From a virus, in the IMG/VR virus record IMGVR_UViG_3300032294_002964, positions 1 to 64,000 of that record: a DNA stretch of 64,000 bases. One strand, 5' to 3'. This document shows, piece after piece, positions 15,131-24,611 of this stretch. The stretch's first letter is position 1; each line of letters begins with the position of its first letter. A program made the translations under genes and the position numbers. A model generated the notes under the pieces. That model ran no database searches and had not been told where the DNA came from. It was given only the letters and a program-made list of their open reading frames with translations.

Positions 15131-15135
15131 TTATT
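15108..15135 (+). terminator. intrinsic terminator
   Basis: AAAACCCCTTT and AAAGGGGTTTT form an 11-bp stem with loop TA, then a T-run. It lies 20 bases before the MgtC-like start, so it ends an upstream RNA or controls read-through. Confidence 0.85.
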
Positions 15136-15153
15136 TTTATAAATAAAATAGAT

Positions 15154-15609
15154 ATGAACTTTGATCCAGAATTTTTACCACTAATTACATTACTATTACC
15201 AAAGGTCCTAATTGCCACTATATGTGGATTAATAATTGGATATGACCGTGAAATTAAACAAAAAGTTGCCGGTATTAGAACCAATATATTAATATGTGTT
15301 GGTTGTACAATACTAACTGCAACATCTTTCTATTTAGCAAAAGATAATCCTGCTATTGATCCAACACGAATCATCGGTCAAATTATTACCGGAATCGGAT
15401 TTTTAGGAGCAGGTGTTATTATGAAGAACGATGATAAAATTGTTGGAGTTACAACTGCTGCTTTTATCTGGGTTATTAGTTCTATAGGAATTTTAATAGC
15501 GTGTATAGATTCTTTTTCCACTCCTATAATTTTAACTATTGGATTATTAATAATTAGCCGTATATTTGAAAAAGTAGAAACATATATAAAAACTAAAAAT
15601 AAAGAATGA
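15154..15609 (+). CDS. MgtC/SapB-family membrane protein
   Basis: 151 aa from ATG 15154; a longer frame from 15094 would include the terminator and is rejected. About four hydrophobic segments; LIIGYDREIKQKVAGIRTNILICVG and ITGIGFLGAGVIMKNDD with TTAAFIWV are the conserved MgtC blocks. Family members modulate Mg2+ homeostasis and F-type ATPase in bacteria. The usual soluble C-terminal domain is missing, as in short SapB-type members. Overlaps the CYTH gene by 4 bases. Confidence 0.88.
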   Translation: MNFDPEFLPLITLLLPKVLIATICGLIIGYDREIKQKVAGIRTNILICVGCTILTATSFYLAKDNPAIDPTRIIGQIITGIGFLGAGVIMKNDDKIVGVTTAAFIWVISSIGILIACIDSFSTPIILTIGLLIISRIFEKVETYIKTKNKE

Positions 15610-16115
15610 AACTTGAAATCGAGCGCAAATTTCTCTTGAAATCTTTACCAGAGATTGAACCAGAACAAATCGTTGAGATTGAACAATTTTATTTTAAAAA
15701 TCAAAGTGGAGTCTGGGAAAGAGCTCGAAGTTGGTTTTCATCAAATGGTGAGAAACGGTATATTCATACTGTAAAAAAATCTGTTTCTAAAAGTGTCAAT
15801 ATTGAAGATGAGCACGACTTGTCTGAAAAACAATTTAAGTCATTTAGAGATAAGTGTTATAAAACTCCTAATGAGTCTAAGTATATAAGAAAAACTAGAC
15901 ACATTTACAAAGATGGTGATCTTAAATGGGAAATTGACGAATTCAATAATGACTATAAGTTGATTATTGCTGAGATTGAAATTCCAACAAAAGATTATGA
16001 AGTTATAATTCCGGACTACCTAAAAGAATTAGTATTGATTGAAGTAACTGGAATGAAACCATTTAGTAATCGTAGTCTATCTTTAAAAATAAAAAAACTA
16101 GCGAATGTACAATAA
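15606..16115 (+). CDS. CYTH domain (triphosphate tunnel) protein
   Basis: 169 aa. LEIERKFLL at the N-terminus is the ExExK signature of the CYTH/TTM fold; later strands carry the alternating charged residues (KWEIDEFN, LIIAEIEIP) that line the tunnel. Members hydrolyse tripolyphosphate or make cyclic nucleotides. Size fits single-domain bacterial enzymes that cleave inorganic triphosphate. Activity not certain. Overlaps the next gene by 11 bases. Confidence 0.88.
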   Translation: MKLEIERKFLLKSLPEIEPEQIVEIEQFYFKNQSGVWERARSWFSSNGEKRYIHTVKKSVSKSVNIEDEHDLSEKQFKSFRDKCYKTPNESKYIRKTRHIYKDGDLKWEIDEFNNDYKLIIAEIEIPTKDYEVIIPDYLKELVLIEVTGMKPFSNRSLSLKIKKLANVQ

Positions 16116-16713
16116 TAATTTAGAATTAAGAATGTATGGATTAGTTCCATACCAACTTATGGGAATACAACAAGGTATTCAATATGGACACGCAACTGAT
16201 GAATTTGCTCTAAGAGTTATTAAATCTCTAATGGGTAAGAGTAACGAAATACCTACAAAAGATATTGAGACATATGTTGACTGGTTAGAAAACTGGAAAA
16301 CATATATCGTACTAAATGGTGGTACTACCAATAACAGAATTGAAAATGGATCATACGTTGGAACCCTAAATAATCACAGGGAGACATTAGATAAAAATGG
16401 TGTTTTTAATGTTTCATTTAATGAGCCAGATTTAGGTGATCAATTAACTGGTGTTGTTTTCATTGTGGATGAAAGAGTCTTTTTAAAGAGTAAAAGAGAT
16501 AAGTATGTTTATTTAGATTTTGAAGATTGGGTATTTGAAAATCCTAATCATTATATTTCCACTCTCAAGAGAACCGATAAATGGATAATTAAATCACTTA
16601 GAGAAAACACTAAAAAAACAGATCCAGATTATTATAATAAATGGGTTGAGTATATGGGTGGTGAAAAGAATGTCTTTTTACGAGACTTTCTAAAAGATTT
16701 TAGATTGGCTTAA
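16105..16713 (+). CDS. conserved phage-type protein of unknown function
   Basis: 202 aa. The N-terminal MYGLVPYQLMGIQQGIQYGHA plus the later TYIVLNGGTT is a pattern I associate with uncharacterised large-phage proteins. It has a faint resemblance to peptidyl-tRNA hydrolase 2 (the GxQxxHA helix), too weak to name it so. The C-terminus is basic. TAATG overlap with the next gene. Confidence 0.75.
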   Translation: MYNNNLELRMYGLVPYQLMGIQQGIQYGHATDEFALRVIKSLMGKSNEIPTKDIETYVDWLENWKTYIVLNGGTTNNRIENGSYVGTLNNHRETLDKNGVFNVSFNEPDLGDQLTGVVFIVDERVFLKSKRDKYVYLDFEDWVFENPNHYISTLKRTDKWIIKSLRENTKKTDPDYYNKWVEYMGGEKNVFLRDFLKDFRLA

Positions 16714-17063
16714 TGCAAATTAAATTAAATAACGAGATATTTAACTGTTTAAATGGAAGTGTTCAACTATCTATTGGAACTCATGCTACTCTTTATTTAA
16801 CTTTTGATTTAGTTAAATATCCTTCATATGAGAATGTTCTAATTAAACTATATGAATCTGATAATACATTTAAATTAGTATCTTCAAAATTTGAAGCAAC
16901 AGGTTCTAAAATAAAAACACTTGATATTGATTATAGCTCTAAAAGATTAGAAATATCTATACACTGTGATGTACTTAATACAACCGATATTAATCTTAGA
17001 AGAGAAGATTTAATCAATGAACTTTTAGAAAAAACTTTTAAGGGTGAACAAGATATAAATTAA
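16713..17063 (+). CDS. hypothetical protein
   Basis: 116 aa, probably beta-rich in the first 90 residues (NGSVQLSIGTHATLYLTFDLV), with a short charged C-terminal helix. Not recognised. It is the last small gene before the ClpC-like gene, 19 bases upstream of it. Confidence 0.75.
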   Translation: MQIKLNNEIFNCLNGSVQLSIGTHATLYLTFDLVKYPSYENVLIKLYESDNTFKLVSSKFEATGSKIKTLDIDYSSKRLEISIHCDVLNTTDINLRREDLINELLEKTFKGEQDIN

Positions 17064-17082
17064 TAATAAAAACAAGATATTT

Positions 17083-19194
17083 ATGGATAAAATAATTTCA
17101 GATGAAAACTACATCAAGGAAAATTACGACATCAAAAATGCGTTATCTGAGGATGATGATGATGTTGATGATAGTTTTAAACAAAAGAAAAACCAAGGTA
17201 ATTCAAAAACACCTATACTCGATTCATACAGTCGAGACCTTACTAAGTTAGCCGAGGAGGGAAAGCTTGATCCAATCGTAGGTCGTATGAAAGAAATTGA
17301 GAGAGTTTCTCAAATTCTATCAAGACGCAAAAAAAACAATCCAATTCTTATTGGTGAACCAGGTGTTGGTAAATCTGCAATTGCAGAAGGATTGGCACTT
17401 AAAATTGTTCAGCGTAAATGTTCAAGAGTTCTTTTTAATAAAAGAATTGTAACATTAGACTTGGCTTCTATGGTTGCTGGTACTAAATACCGTGGTCAAT
17501 TTGAAGAAAGAATTAAAGCACTTATGGGTGAGTTAGAAAAGAATCCAGATGTTATTCTTTTCATTGATGAAATTCATACTATGATTGGTGCTGGTGGTGC
17601 TTCAGGTTCTCTCGACGCATCTAATATGTTTAAACCAGCTTTAGCGCGTGGTGAAATTCAAATCATTGGAGCAACTACAATAGATGAATATCGTAAGCAC
17701 ATTGAAAAAGATGGTGCACTTGAAAGGAGATTCCAGAAAGTTATGGTTGAACCCGCATCTGTTGATGAAACATTGGAAATTCTTGGCAACATTAAAGATA
17801 AATATGAGTCACATCACAATGTAAATTATACAGAAGATGCTATAAAGGCATGTGTTGATTTAACATCTCGATACATGACTGATCGTTTCTTACCAGATAA
17901 GGCTATTGATGCTCTTGATGAAGCTGGATCACGCGTTCATATTTCTAATATTGTTGTTCCTAAAGAAGTAACAGATATTGAGCAAAAACTTCTTGATATT
18001 AAGGACAAAAAACAAGAAGTTGTTAAGAGTCAGAGATATGAAGAAGCTGCAAAGCTTCGTGATGTTGAGAAACAACTTCAAAAACAACTTGAAGAGGCTC
18101 GTAAGAAGTGGGATGAAGATACTAAAGAAAATCGTCAAACTGTAACTGAAGAAAATGTTGCTGAAGTAGTCTCAATGATGACTGGCATTCCACTTCAAAA
18201 GGTTTCTCAAAATGAGAATAAAAAGCTTGCAATGATGCAAGAAATGATGAAAGGTAAGGTAATTGGACAGGATGAGGCTATTCAAAAAGTAGTTAAAGCA
18301 ATTCAAAGAGGTCGTGTTGGATTGAAAGATCCTAATCGTCCAATCGGTTCTTTTATTTTCTTGGGACCTACTGGAGTTGGTAAAACAGAATTGGCTAAAC
18401 AATTGGCTAAGTATCTATTTGATTCAGAAGATTCACTTATTCGTGTTGATATGTCTGAATTTATGGAAAAGTTTGCAGTATCAAGATTGATTGGAGCGCC
18501 TCCAGGATATGTTGGGCATGACGAGGGTGGTCAACTAACTGAAAAAGTTAGACGCAAACCTTACTCTGTAATTCTTCTCGACGAGATTGAGAAAGCTCAT
18601 CCAGAAGTATTTAACTTACTATTGCAAGTTCTTGATGATGGTCAATTGACTGATTCACTTGGTCGTAAAGTTAATTTTAAGAATACTATTATCATTATGA
18701 CCTCTAATACCGGTTCAAGAAAATTGAAAGATTTCGGTGTGGGTGTAGGTTTTAATACTAAGAGTAGAGAAGGTTCTAAATCTTCAGAAGAGAAAAGTGT
18801 TGTTGAAAAGGAATTGAAGAAGACATTTGCTCCTGAGTTTTTAAATCGTATTGATGATGTAATAACTTTCAACTCACTTGAAAGAGAAGAAATTACTAAG
18901 ATCATATCTCTTGAGGTTGATAAATTAAAAAATCGAGTTAAAGACTTAGAATATGAATTGGAACTATCAGAAGAAGCATTGAATGTAATTGTTGATAATG
19001 GATTTGACCCACAATATGGAGCAAGACCTCTAAAGAGAGCAATTCAAAGATATGTTGAGGATGTTTTAACAGAAGAGATTATTACAAATAATCCAGAAAA
19101 GGGATCTAAGCTATTGTTGGACTACAACAAAGAAGATGATAAAATGTTTGTAACTATAAAGAAGAATACAAAGAAAAAGAAAACTGGAGAATAA
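17083..19194 (+). CDS. clpC: ClpC-like AAA+ unfoldase without the Clp-N domain
   Basis: 703 aa, about 100-140 shorter than host ClpC. Residues 1-45 are an acidic leader in place of the Clp-N domain. D1 has GEPGVGKSA and FIDEIHT. The middle domain carries the UVR-like [13 protein letters not shown]2 has [19 protein letters not shown] and [14 protein letters not shown] segment in D2 matches the ClpP-docking loop (VGF) of ClpC, so the protein may feed host ClpP. Without the N domain it should not use McsB/MecA-like adaptors in the usual way. It unfolds proteins with ATP. Closed by a bidirectional terminator. Confidence 0.93.
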   Translation: MDKIISDENYIKENYDIKNALSEDDDDVDDSFKQKKNQGNSKTPILDSYSRDLTKLAEEGKLDPIVGRMKEIERVSQILSRRKKNNPILIGEPGVGKSAIAEGLALKIVQRKCSRVLFNKRIVTLDLASMVAGTKYRGQFEERIKALMGELEKNPDVILFIDEIHTMIGAGGASGSLDASNMFKPALARGEIQIIGATTIDEYRKHIEKDGALERRFQKVMVEPASVDETLEILGNIKDKYESHHNVNYTEDAIKACVDLTSRYMTDRFLPDKAIDALDEAGSRVHISNIVVPKEVTDIEQKLLDIKDKKQEVVKSQRYEEAAKLRDVEKQLQKQLEEARKKWDEDTKENRQTVTEENVAEVVSMMTGIPLQKVSQNENKKLAMMQEMMKGKVIGQDEAIQKVVKAIQRGRVGLKDPNRPIGSFIFLGPTGVGKTELAKQLAKYLFDSEDSLIRVDMSEFMEKFAVSRLIGAPPGYVGHDEGGQLTEKVRRKPYSVILLDEIEKAHPEVFNLLLQVLDDGQLTDSLGRKVNFKNTIIIMTSNTGSRKLKDFGVGVGFNTKSREGSKSSEEKSVVEKELKKTFAPEFLNRIDDVITFNSLEREEITKIISLEVDKLKNRVKDLEYELELSEEALNVIVDNGFDPQYGARPLKRAIQRYVEDVLTEEIITNNPEKGSKLLLDYNKEDDKMFVTIKKNTKKKKTGE

Positions 19195-19226
19195 AAAAAA
19201 CCCACTCAAATGAGTGGGTTTTTTAT
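19193..19226. terminator. bidirectional terminator, copy 1 of a recurrent hairpin
   Basis: CCCACTCAAATGAGTGGG (19201-19218), flanked by A-run and T-run, between convergent clpC and the last gene of the glycan cassette. The same stem recurs at 39994 and 55369. Confidence 0.9.
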
Positions 19227-20692
19227 TATTTTATTATAAGAACAACATTATTATCACTTTTATTACTCTCATTTGGTATTTTAATAATTTGCATAAAGTT
19301 ATATTTAGACTTATTAAGTGATATATACTCCTCAAATTTATCAAAATCATCACAATGAACATCTTCTATTATAAAAAAACCGCCAATTTTTAAATTTTTG
19401 ATAAAATTTTCAAAAAATACTATATTAGCACTAAATGTATGTAACCCGTCTTCTATAATAATGTCAAATTTAAAATTGAAATTATTAGACAAATCATCTA
19501 TAATTGATGTGTTAGTCTGGTCGCAAAAATATGTTTTAATCCTATTCTCTTGTACCAAGATATCCTTATCAATATCCGCACCATATATTTCTGCATTTTT
19601 AAAATAGTCTCTCCATCCTCTAAGTGATCCACATGGATTTCCTTGACCACTCATATTAGATGGTATATTTAAGTTGTTAGTTCCTAATCCCAATTCAAAG
19701 ACATATTTCACATCATCTTTAATTTTATTAAAAATAAAATCATAAAATCTTGTGTAATTATGGTGACCATTTCCTTTATCACTACCATTGAGATTCATTA
19801 TTTCACAAAGGGTTGTCGTTCTTTCGTACATTTTTAATTCAAAAAAATCATTCATATTTTTTATTTTTTTTTCTTTGATAAACTCAAATACTGGAAACCA
19901 GTCGCCAGAAGTTGGATTATCTTTATATTTAACAGAGCTAATAACATTACATTTATCATCATTTGATGCTGCAAGTATAGATAATATAGTTTGATCATCA
20001 TCTATTATTTCAAACTCAATGAATTCATTTACAATCCTTTTAAATTCATTATAAAAATGAATTATTAAATTAGTAGGTATAATATAAAATCCACCACAAA
20101 CTAAAACATTATCTAACATTTTTGAGTAAAAAAATGGGTCTTTAGATGGCTGAATATTCTGTCTATTAAATAAAATTATTTTATCAGAATTAGGACTTAT
20201 TAATTTTTTATTCTTTATCTCTTCTATATAACGAGGATCACCATGACCTATTCCAAAATCAATCCAAGCTATGTTATCAGAAAATATAAGCTCACGTTCA
20301 TATGCAATCTTAATGAATTCAGTTTTAGCAAACATCAGAGCGACATATTCTGGATTAGAATATTCTGGTGGATTAGAAGGATCCCTTCTTTTATATTCCT
20401 TAATTTTATCAGAATTTTGAATATTTTTGATAGTATCAACCATATTAAAATACTCTAAATCGGTTTTATCTATTATTTGGAAATTAATTTTTGTTCTAAA
20501 ATTCGAATCTACCTTTTTAATGATTTCATTTTTAATAAAATCGCTACAAAAAACGATTAAATCTAATTCTATATTTGAGTAAAATTCTATAAAATTATTG
20601 ATATATTTATCATTACTTCTTTTATAATTATTGGACCAATTTCCTCTATCTATATCAATAAAAGAGGTTATGCATTGAATTTCACTAGTCAT
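19226..20692 (-). CDS. fusion: HtrL/YibB-type glycosyltransferase and class I methyltransferase
   Basis: 488 aa. The first about 285 residues resemble the HtrL_YibB family (CITSFIDIDRGNW at the start, AWIDFGIGH, GGFYIIPTN), a putative glycosyltransferase group. From about 295 a methyltransferase follows: GSDKGNGHHNYTRFYD, FELGLGTNN (SAM motif I), SLRGWRDYF, DIDKD, and IIEDGLH, as in macrocin O-methyltransferase and cephalosporin-hydroxylase-like proteins. It probably adds and methylates sugars in one polypeptide. Last gene of the cassette; I know of no standard gene with this order. Confidence 0.82.
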   Translation of the reverse strand: MTSEIQCITSFIDIDRGNWSNNYKRSNDKYINNFIEFYSNIELDLIVFCSDFIKNEIIKKVDSNFRTKINFQIIDKTDLEYFNMVDTIKNIQNSDKIKEYKRRDPSNPPEYSNPEYVALMFAKTEFIKIAYERELIFSDNIAWIDFGIGHGDPRYIEEIKNKKLISPNSDKIILFNRQNIQPSKDPFFYSKMLDNVLVCGGFYIIPTNLIIHFYNEFKRIVNEFIEFEIIDDDQTILSILAASNDDKCNVISSVKYKDNPTSGDWFPVFEFIKEKKIKNMNDFFELKMYERTTTLCEIMNLNGSDKGNGHHNYTRFYDFIFNKIKDDVKYVFELGLGTNNLNIPSNMSGQGNPCGSLRGWRDYFKNAEIYGADIDKDILVQENRIKTYFCDQTNTSIIDDLSNNFNFKFDIIIEDGLHTFSANIVFFENFIKNLKIGGFFIIEDVHCDDFDKFEEYISLNKSKYNFMQIIKIPNESNKSDNNVVLIIK

Positions 20693-20785
20693 TTTTATTT
20701 TATATTTTTTATACTATTTGAATTTTCACACGGTATATTTTTACTAAGAAAAATTTGACTATCGTTTAATACTATTTTCACACTT

Positions 20786-21433
20786 TTAATTTATTCTTTT
20801 GTAAAACTCATCAGAGCAGATTTTATCAATATACATATATCCATTATTCAATAAAATATCTCTAATATTTGAATTATCATTATTTTCAATTCCAATAATT
20901 TTAATATTGTATTTTTTAAAATCTATTCCCTTCAGAATTTTTTCTTCTGATCCCTCTGTATCTATTGATAGATAATCAATATCATTCATATTATTTTCTT
21001 CCAGAATAGAAGATAGTGTTCTACACTCAACACTTAATGTTTCAAAATCAGAATTATGTTCAATTGACTCTCGTAAAAGTCGATTCCAGTGATCGTTTGA
21101 ATAGTTTTCTTTGATACCACTTATCATACTTATATAGTCATAACCGGCTATAAATTCGGCATGTCCATTATAATCACTTATTGCACAATTATATTTTTTA
21201 CAAGTTCTAATTGAATTTTTTAGTTTTTGGAAACTAACAGGATGTGGCTCGATGCATATCCCACTCCAATTAAGTTCTAAATCCATATAAGCGGTATTAG
21301 ATGCAATAAATGGATCACAAGCACCAACCTCAACATAATTTAAATTGTTTACTCTACCTAATAACTTATCAAGTACAAACTCCCAGGGCTGTGGATATGG
21401 TAAATGTTGTTCTATATAATATGGTCTATTCAT
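20786..21433 (-). CDS. FkbM-family methyltransferase
   Basis: 215 aa. YVEVGACDPFIASNT is SAM motif I and IDYLSIDTEGSEEKIL the FkbM signature. Such enzymes O-methylate sugars of glycans. One of four FkbM-type copies in this cassette; this one is closest in layout to the copy at 31061 (both keep the SNT motif and an IEPHP/IEPNP segment). An intergenic gap of 93 bases separates it from the fusion gene. Confidence 0.88.
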   Translation of the reverse strand: MNRPYYIEQHLPYPQPWEFVLDKLLGRVNNLNYVEVGACDPFIASNTAYMDLELNWSGICIEPHPVSFQKLKNSIRTCKKYNCAISDYNGHAEFIAGYDYISMISGIKENYSNDHWNRLLRESIEHNSDFETLSVECRTLSSILEENNMNDIDYLSIDTEGSEEKILKGIDFKKYNIKIIGIENNDNSNIRDILLNNGYMYIDKICSDEFYKRIN

Positions 21434-21479
21434 TTTACGGTATTTTTTTGTTTATAATTTTTTATAAGCGTTGAAAAAA

Positions 21480-22424
21480 TTATGATAAATCGTATAATTT
21501 TATAAATTTTTCCATAACAATACTAGGTATATATTCCTGATAGCAATTCCAATTGTCAAATTTATTACTATCAAAATTTAAAAGTAAATTCATTAAATCC
21601 TCATAATTATTATATAATAATGCTTTATTTCCTAGTATATCAATATGATTTCTTTCAGGTGATCCATTCCAAGTAATCACTGGCTTATTTTTTATAGAAA
21701 ATTCCGCACACGTCAAACCGAAAGATTCTCCGATTTGTCTGGCATGTAAATGTGCATCACAAGTATTTATAAATTTAACTTTAAAATTCAAATCTGGATT
21801 TGGCTCTAAAAATATACACCTTTCATGTTCTATAAATTTTTCAGTATTTTGAAATAGAAAATAATAATTATGATTGAGTGGTAAAATATCTCTTATAACT
21901 TCCTTCACAAAGTTTATATCAAATGAGTCATATCCACCGTTTCTACCAAATACAATAGAATTAGAAGGTATAGATAACTCTTCTCTCAAATTATTTTCAT
22001 TTTCAGGCAGATTAATCATATGTGGAACATAATCTATTCCAGATATTTTACTTAACCAAGGTGAGCATACATAATATTTATCACCGTGTATATTATAACT
22101 TGATATATTAGCGGAAACTGCCATTATTAAATTTTTACAAACGCTTGATATAACACCATCATTTGAACCACCTTTAATTGCAAAAAAATAATCACACTTC
22201 TCATCAATTAATATTTTATCTATTTCATTTTTGTAATTATATCCAAATATCTTAAACTCTTTAATCATTTTTTCTTTAACAAGATCACTATTTTCTAAAT
22301 AATTCTTATTATATAAAATAATACATTCAAAATTATAAAAATGTTTCAAATAGTACGCATAATCATATAAAGCTACTGTGGTTCCTCTTATTGATAGTAT
22401 ATTATCATGTAATGCTATTTTCAT
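21480..22424 (-). CDS. GT-B glycosyltransferase (GT4-like)
   Basis: 314 aa. The C-terminal half has the GT4-type nucleotide-sugar site: FGRNGGYDSFD, then CDAHLHARQIGESFGLTCAEF with the conserved E(x)7E-like arrangement, and NKPVITWNG. The N-terminal Rossmann half begins MKIALHDNILSIRGTT. Sugar and acceptor unknown. Shorter than usual GT4 enzymes (350-400). Confidence 0.8.
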   Translation of the reverse strand: MKIALHDNILSIRGTTVALYDYAYYLKHFYNFECIILYNKNYLENSDLVKEKMIKEFKIFGYNYKNEIDKILIDEKCDYFFAIKGGSNDGVISSVCKNLIMAVSANISSYNIHGDKYYVCSPWLSKISGIDYVPHMINLPENENNLREELSIPSNSIVFGRNGGYDSFDINFVKEVIRDILPLNHNYYFLFQNTEKFIEHERCIFLEPNPDLNFKVKFINTCDAHLHARQIGESFGLTCAEFSIKNKPVITWNGSPERNHIDILGNKALLYNNYEDLMNLLLNFDSNKFDNWNCYQEYIPSIVMEKFIKLYDLS

Positions 22425-22446
22425 TCCTTAATAATTTTATTAAAAA

Positions 22447-23082
22447 TCATAGTTTATTTTTATTTTGAAATAAAACATTTCCCATATCTACCCAAGGCAA
22501 ATCTTCAAAAACTATTTCAAAATTATTCTTTATCATAAATTCTTTAAATTCTGGATATAACATAACACCCTCATAGGTCTCAATAAGAGAAACTTCAGAA
22601 TAAATAAATTTGGTATTTCTTAAACAATTTGGTGATGATTTTAACACTATTGGTTCCAATCCTTGCATATCTAGCCACATGAAGTCGATAATGTTCAAAT
22701 TATTAGATTCATAAAAGTCATCTAAATTTATACATTCTATATCTATTTCCTCTTTAAATGATATTTCTGGATGTACTTGTAAATGATCTTTTGGTTTTAA
22801 TAATGATGAAGATACTGCTACATGACCAAACCTATCACTGAAATATATTTTAGATTTCTCAGTTTTATTAGAAAGTGCTAAATTGTAAATCTCAACGTTT
22901 AATTTACCACTTGTGTTTTTAAGTGTATCATTAAAAAGATGAGGTATTGGTTCGAATCCATATATTTTACCATTGATAAAATAATTTGAGAAAAAAAGTG
23001 TATCTGATCCACCTGCTGTTCCAGCCTCAATTACAATACAATCATCCTTCAGATTATTTACTATCCATTTTTTTATATCCAT
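22447..23082 (-). CDS. FkbM-family methyltransferase
   Basis: 211 aa. VIEAGTAGGSDTLFFSNYF is motif I, GFEPIPHLFND follows, and IDFMWLDMQGLEP replaces the usual DVEG by DMQG. Probably a sugar O-methyltransferase. The shift in the last motif is also seen in some genuine members, so activity is likely kept. Confidence 0.82.
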   Translation of the reverse strand: MDIKKWIVNNLKDDCIVIEAGTAGGSDTLFFSNYFINGKIYGFEPIPHLFNDTLKNTSGKLNVEIYNLALSNKTEKSKIYFSDRFGHVAVSSSLLKPKDHLQVHPEISFKEEIDIECINLDDFYESNNLNIIDFMWLDMQGLEPIVLKSSPNCLRNTKFIYSEVSLIETYEGVMLYPEFKEFMIKNNFEIVFEDLPWVDMGNVLFQNKNKL

Positions 23083-23088
23083 TTTTTA

Positions 23089-23937
23089 TTATTTTTTTAT
23101 AATTGTTTCTATTTTGTTTAAAATTTTTGATAAGTCAATATTTGTTTGAAAAATTGGTTCATCATTAATTTTTTTATATAAAATATTATCATTATCTATT
23201 TTTTTTATATCCTCTATCATATCATCCATATTATTATAATTAATAAGGTTAATACAAGAATTTATATTAAAATCTACACTAAAAGACTTATCTGAGTAAT
23301 ATATTGGTATACAACCTGATACTTTAGCATGTAATAATTTCTCAGTGAAATATCCAGGATAAATTGAGTTTTCAAAACACATAGCAAATTTATATTCTGA
23401 TATTAAATCCATTTTTATTTTTTCACCATCCGGAATCTGTTTGAGATGTATTTTGCCAAAAGCATCAACACTTTTATATGTTGATAGTTTACTTAAAAAA
23501 TTCATTCTTATATTTTCTTTTCTGCTAAAAACAGTGCAGCAAAATTTATTCTTTTTTTTAGTGTTAAACTCATTTTCCCCATATAGATAATTAACTGGTA
23601 TTAGATACTCAGGATTTTTATAGGTTGATACACCAAACCAGTCTATATAAAAATACCATAAAGGTAGTCTTATATTTCTACTATTATAAGAGTCAATATC
23701 AAATGATAGAGAGTAGTCACACTGATTAAAATTTGGTCTAATATTTTCACCAGTGTAGAATATTTTTTTACAATGATTATATTTTTTATGTTCATTGCCA
23801 AAGCAACTATAGATTATAACATCGGCTTTTTCTGGACCTACTAGTTCCAAATTAGATACTAACTCTCTTATACTATAGAATAGAAAATTTCTATCATCTA
23901 TAAAATCATACCAAAAATCTAAAAAAGATATCTTCAT
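23089..23937 (-). CDS. GT10-like alpha-1,3-fucosyltransferase
   Basis: 282 aa. IFYTGENIRPNFNQCDYSLSFD and FAMCFENSIYPGYFTEKLLHA with GCIPIYYSD are the GT10 signature blocks (donor GDP-fucose). A second GT10 copy lies at 31738. Fucose donor use is inferred from family. Starts 3 bases before the end of the neighbouring GT25 gene. Confidence 0.87.
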   Translation of the reverse strand: MKISFLDFWYDFIDDRNFLFYSIRELVSNLELVGPEKADVIIYSCFGNEHKKYNHCKKIFYTGENIRPNFNQCDYSLSFDIDSYNSRNIRLPLWYFYIDWFGVSTYKNPEYLIPVNYLYGENEFNTKKKNKFCCTVFSRKENIRMNFLSKLSTYKSVDAFGKIHLKQIPDGEKIKMDLISEYKFAMCFENSIYPGYFTEKLLHAKVSGCIPIYYSDKSFSVDFNINSCINLINYNNMDDMIEDIKKIDNDNILYKKINDEPIFQTNIDLSKILNKIETIIKK

Positions 23938-23939
23938 TT

Positions 23940-24608
23940 TTAATTATTTTTATTTAAAGAAATTTTCCAATTAACGTCATTTTGTATAGTAGTTTCAAAT
24001 TCTGAATTTTGACTAGCTAAACTTGGTTCAAACCACCAATTATTTAAATTGAATTTATTAATTAATTTATTATAGAAAAAATCAGCTGGATATTTTGCAA
24101 ATTCTTCTATACTATCAACTACTTTTTCTATACATTTTTGACTAATTATAAAAGAATGAGTACATCTAGAACCATTCATTCTATAAACATTTTGATTGTT
24201 TACTATTTCAGCATGTAAGTCACAACAAGATCCCACCCATGCCAAATCCCAGTCTTCTGGTAACTGACTTTTATAGTTATTAAATCTATTTATAAAATCA
24301 TTTCCTAAAATAACATCATCTTCAAGTACTAAAATAGATTTATATTTTTTATAAGCATCTTTTAATATCCAACAATGTTTTAGTAACAAAGAGATTTCAG
24401 AAAGTTTAAGTATCCTGCCATTCTCCTCATCTTCAAAAATTTTAGTATATTGTTTTGATATCTCTATTAAATTCCAGTTATCTTTATCATAAACCTCTAC
24501 CCATTCATAATCAGATATTCCTAATGTGCTTAAGTGTTTAATTAGTCCTTCTTTTCTGTTAGAAAGTTTACTCCAATGGCAAATGTAAATTTTATCGATA
24601 TTTAACAT
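23940..24608 (-). CDS. GT25-family glycosyltransferase
   Basis: 222 aa. KIYICHWSKLSNRKE at the start, LSEISLLLKH, SILVLEDDVILG (the EDD metal-binding motif) and SRCTHSFIISQKC are typical of the LPS-type galactosyltransferases of GT25. Complete in length. Likely transfers a hexose to the growing glycan. Confidence 0.87.
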   Translation of the reverse strand: MLNIDKIYICHWSKLSNRKEGLIKHLSTLGISDYEWVEVYDKDNWNLIEISKQYTKIFEDEENGRILKLSEISLLLKHCWILKDAYKKYKSILVLEDDVILGNDFINRFNNYKSQLPEDWDLAWVGSCCDLHAEIVNNQNVYRMNGSRCTHSFIISQKCIEKVVDSIEEFAKYPADFFYNKLINKFNLNNWWFEPSLASQNSEFETTIQNDVNWKISLNKNN

Positions 24609-24611
24609 AAT

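Noticed and set aside
15094-15153. Earlier start for the MgtC-like protein
   Set aside because: It would place coding sequence over a strong terminator; the family start matches ATG 15154.
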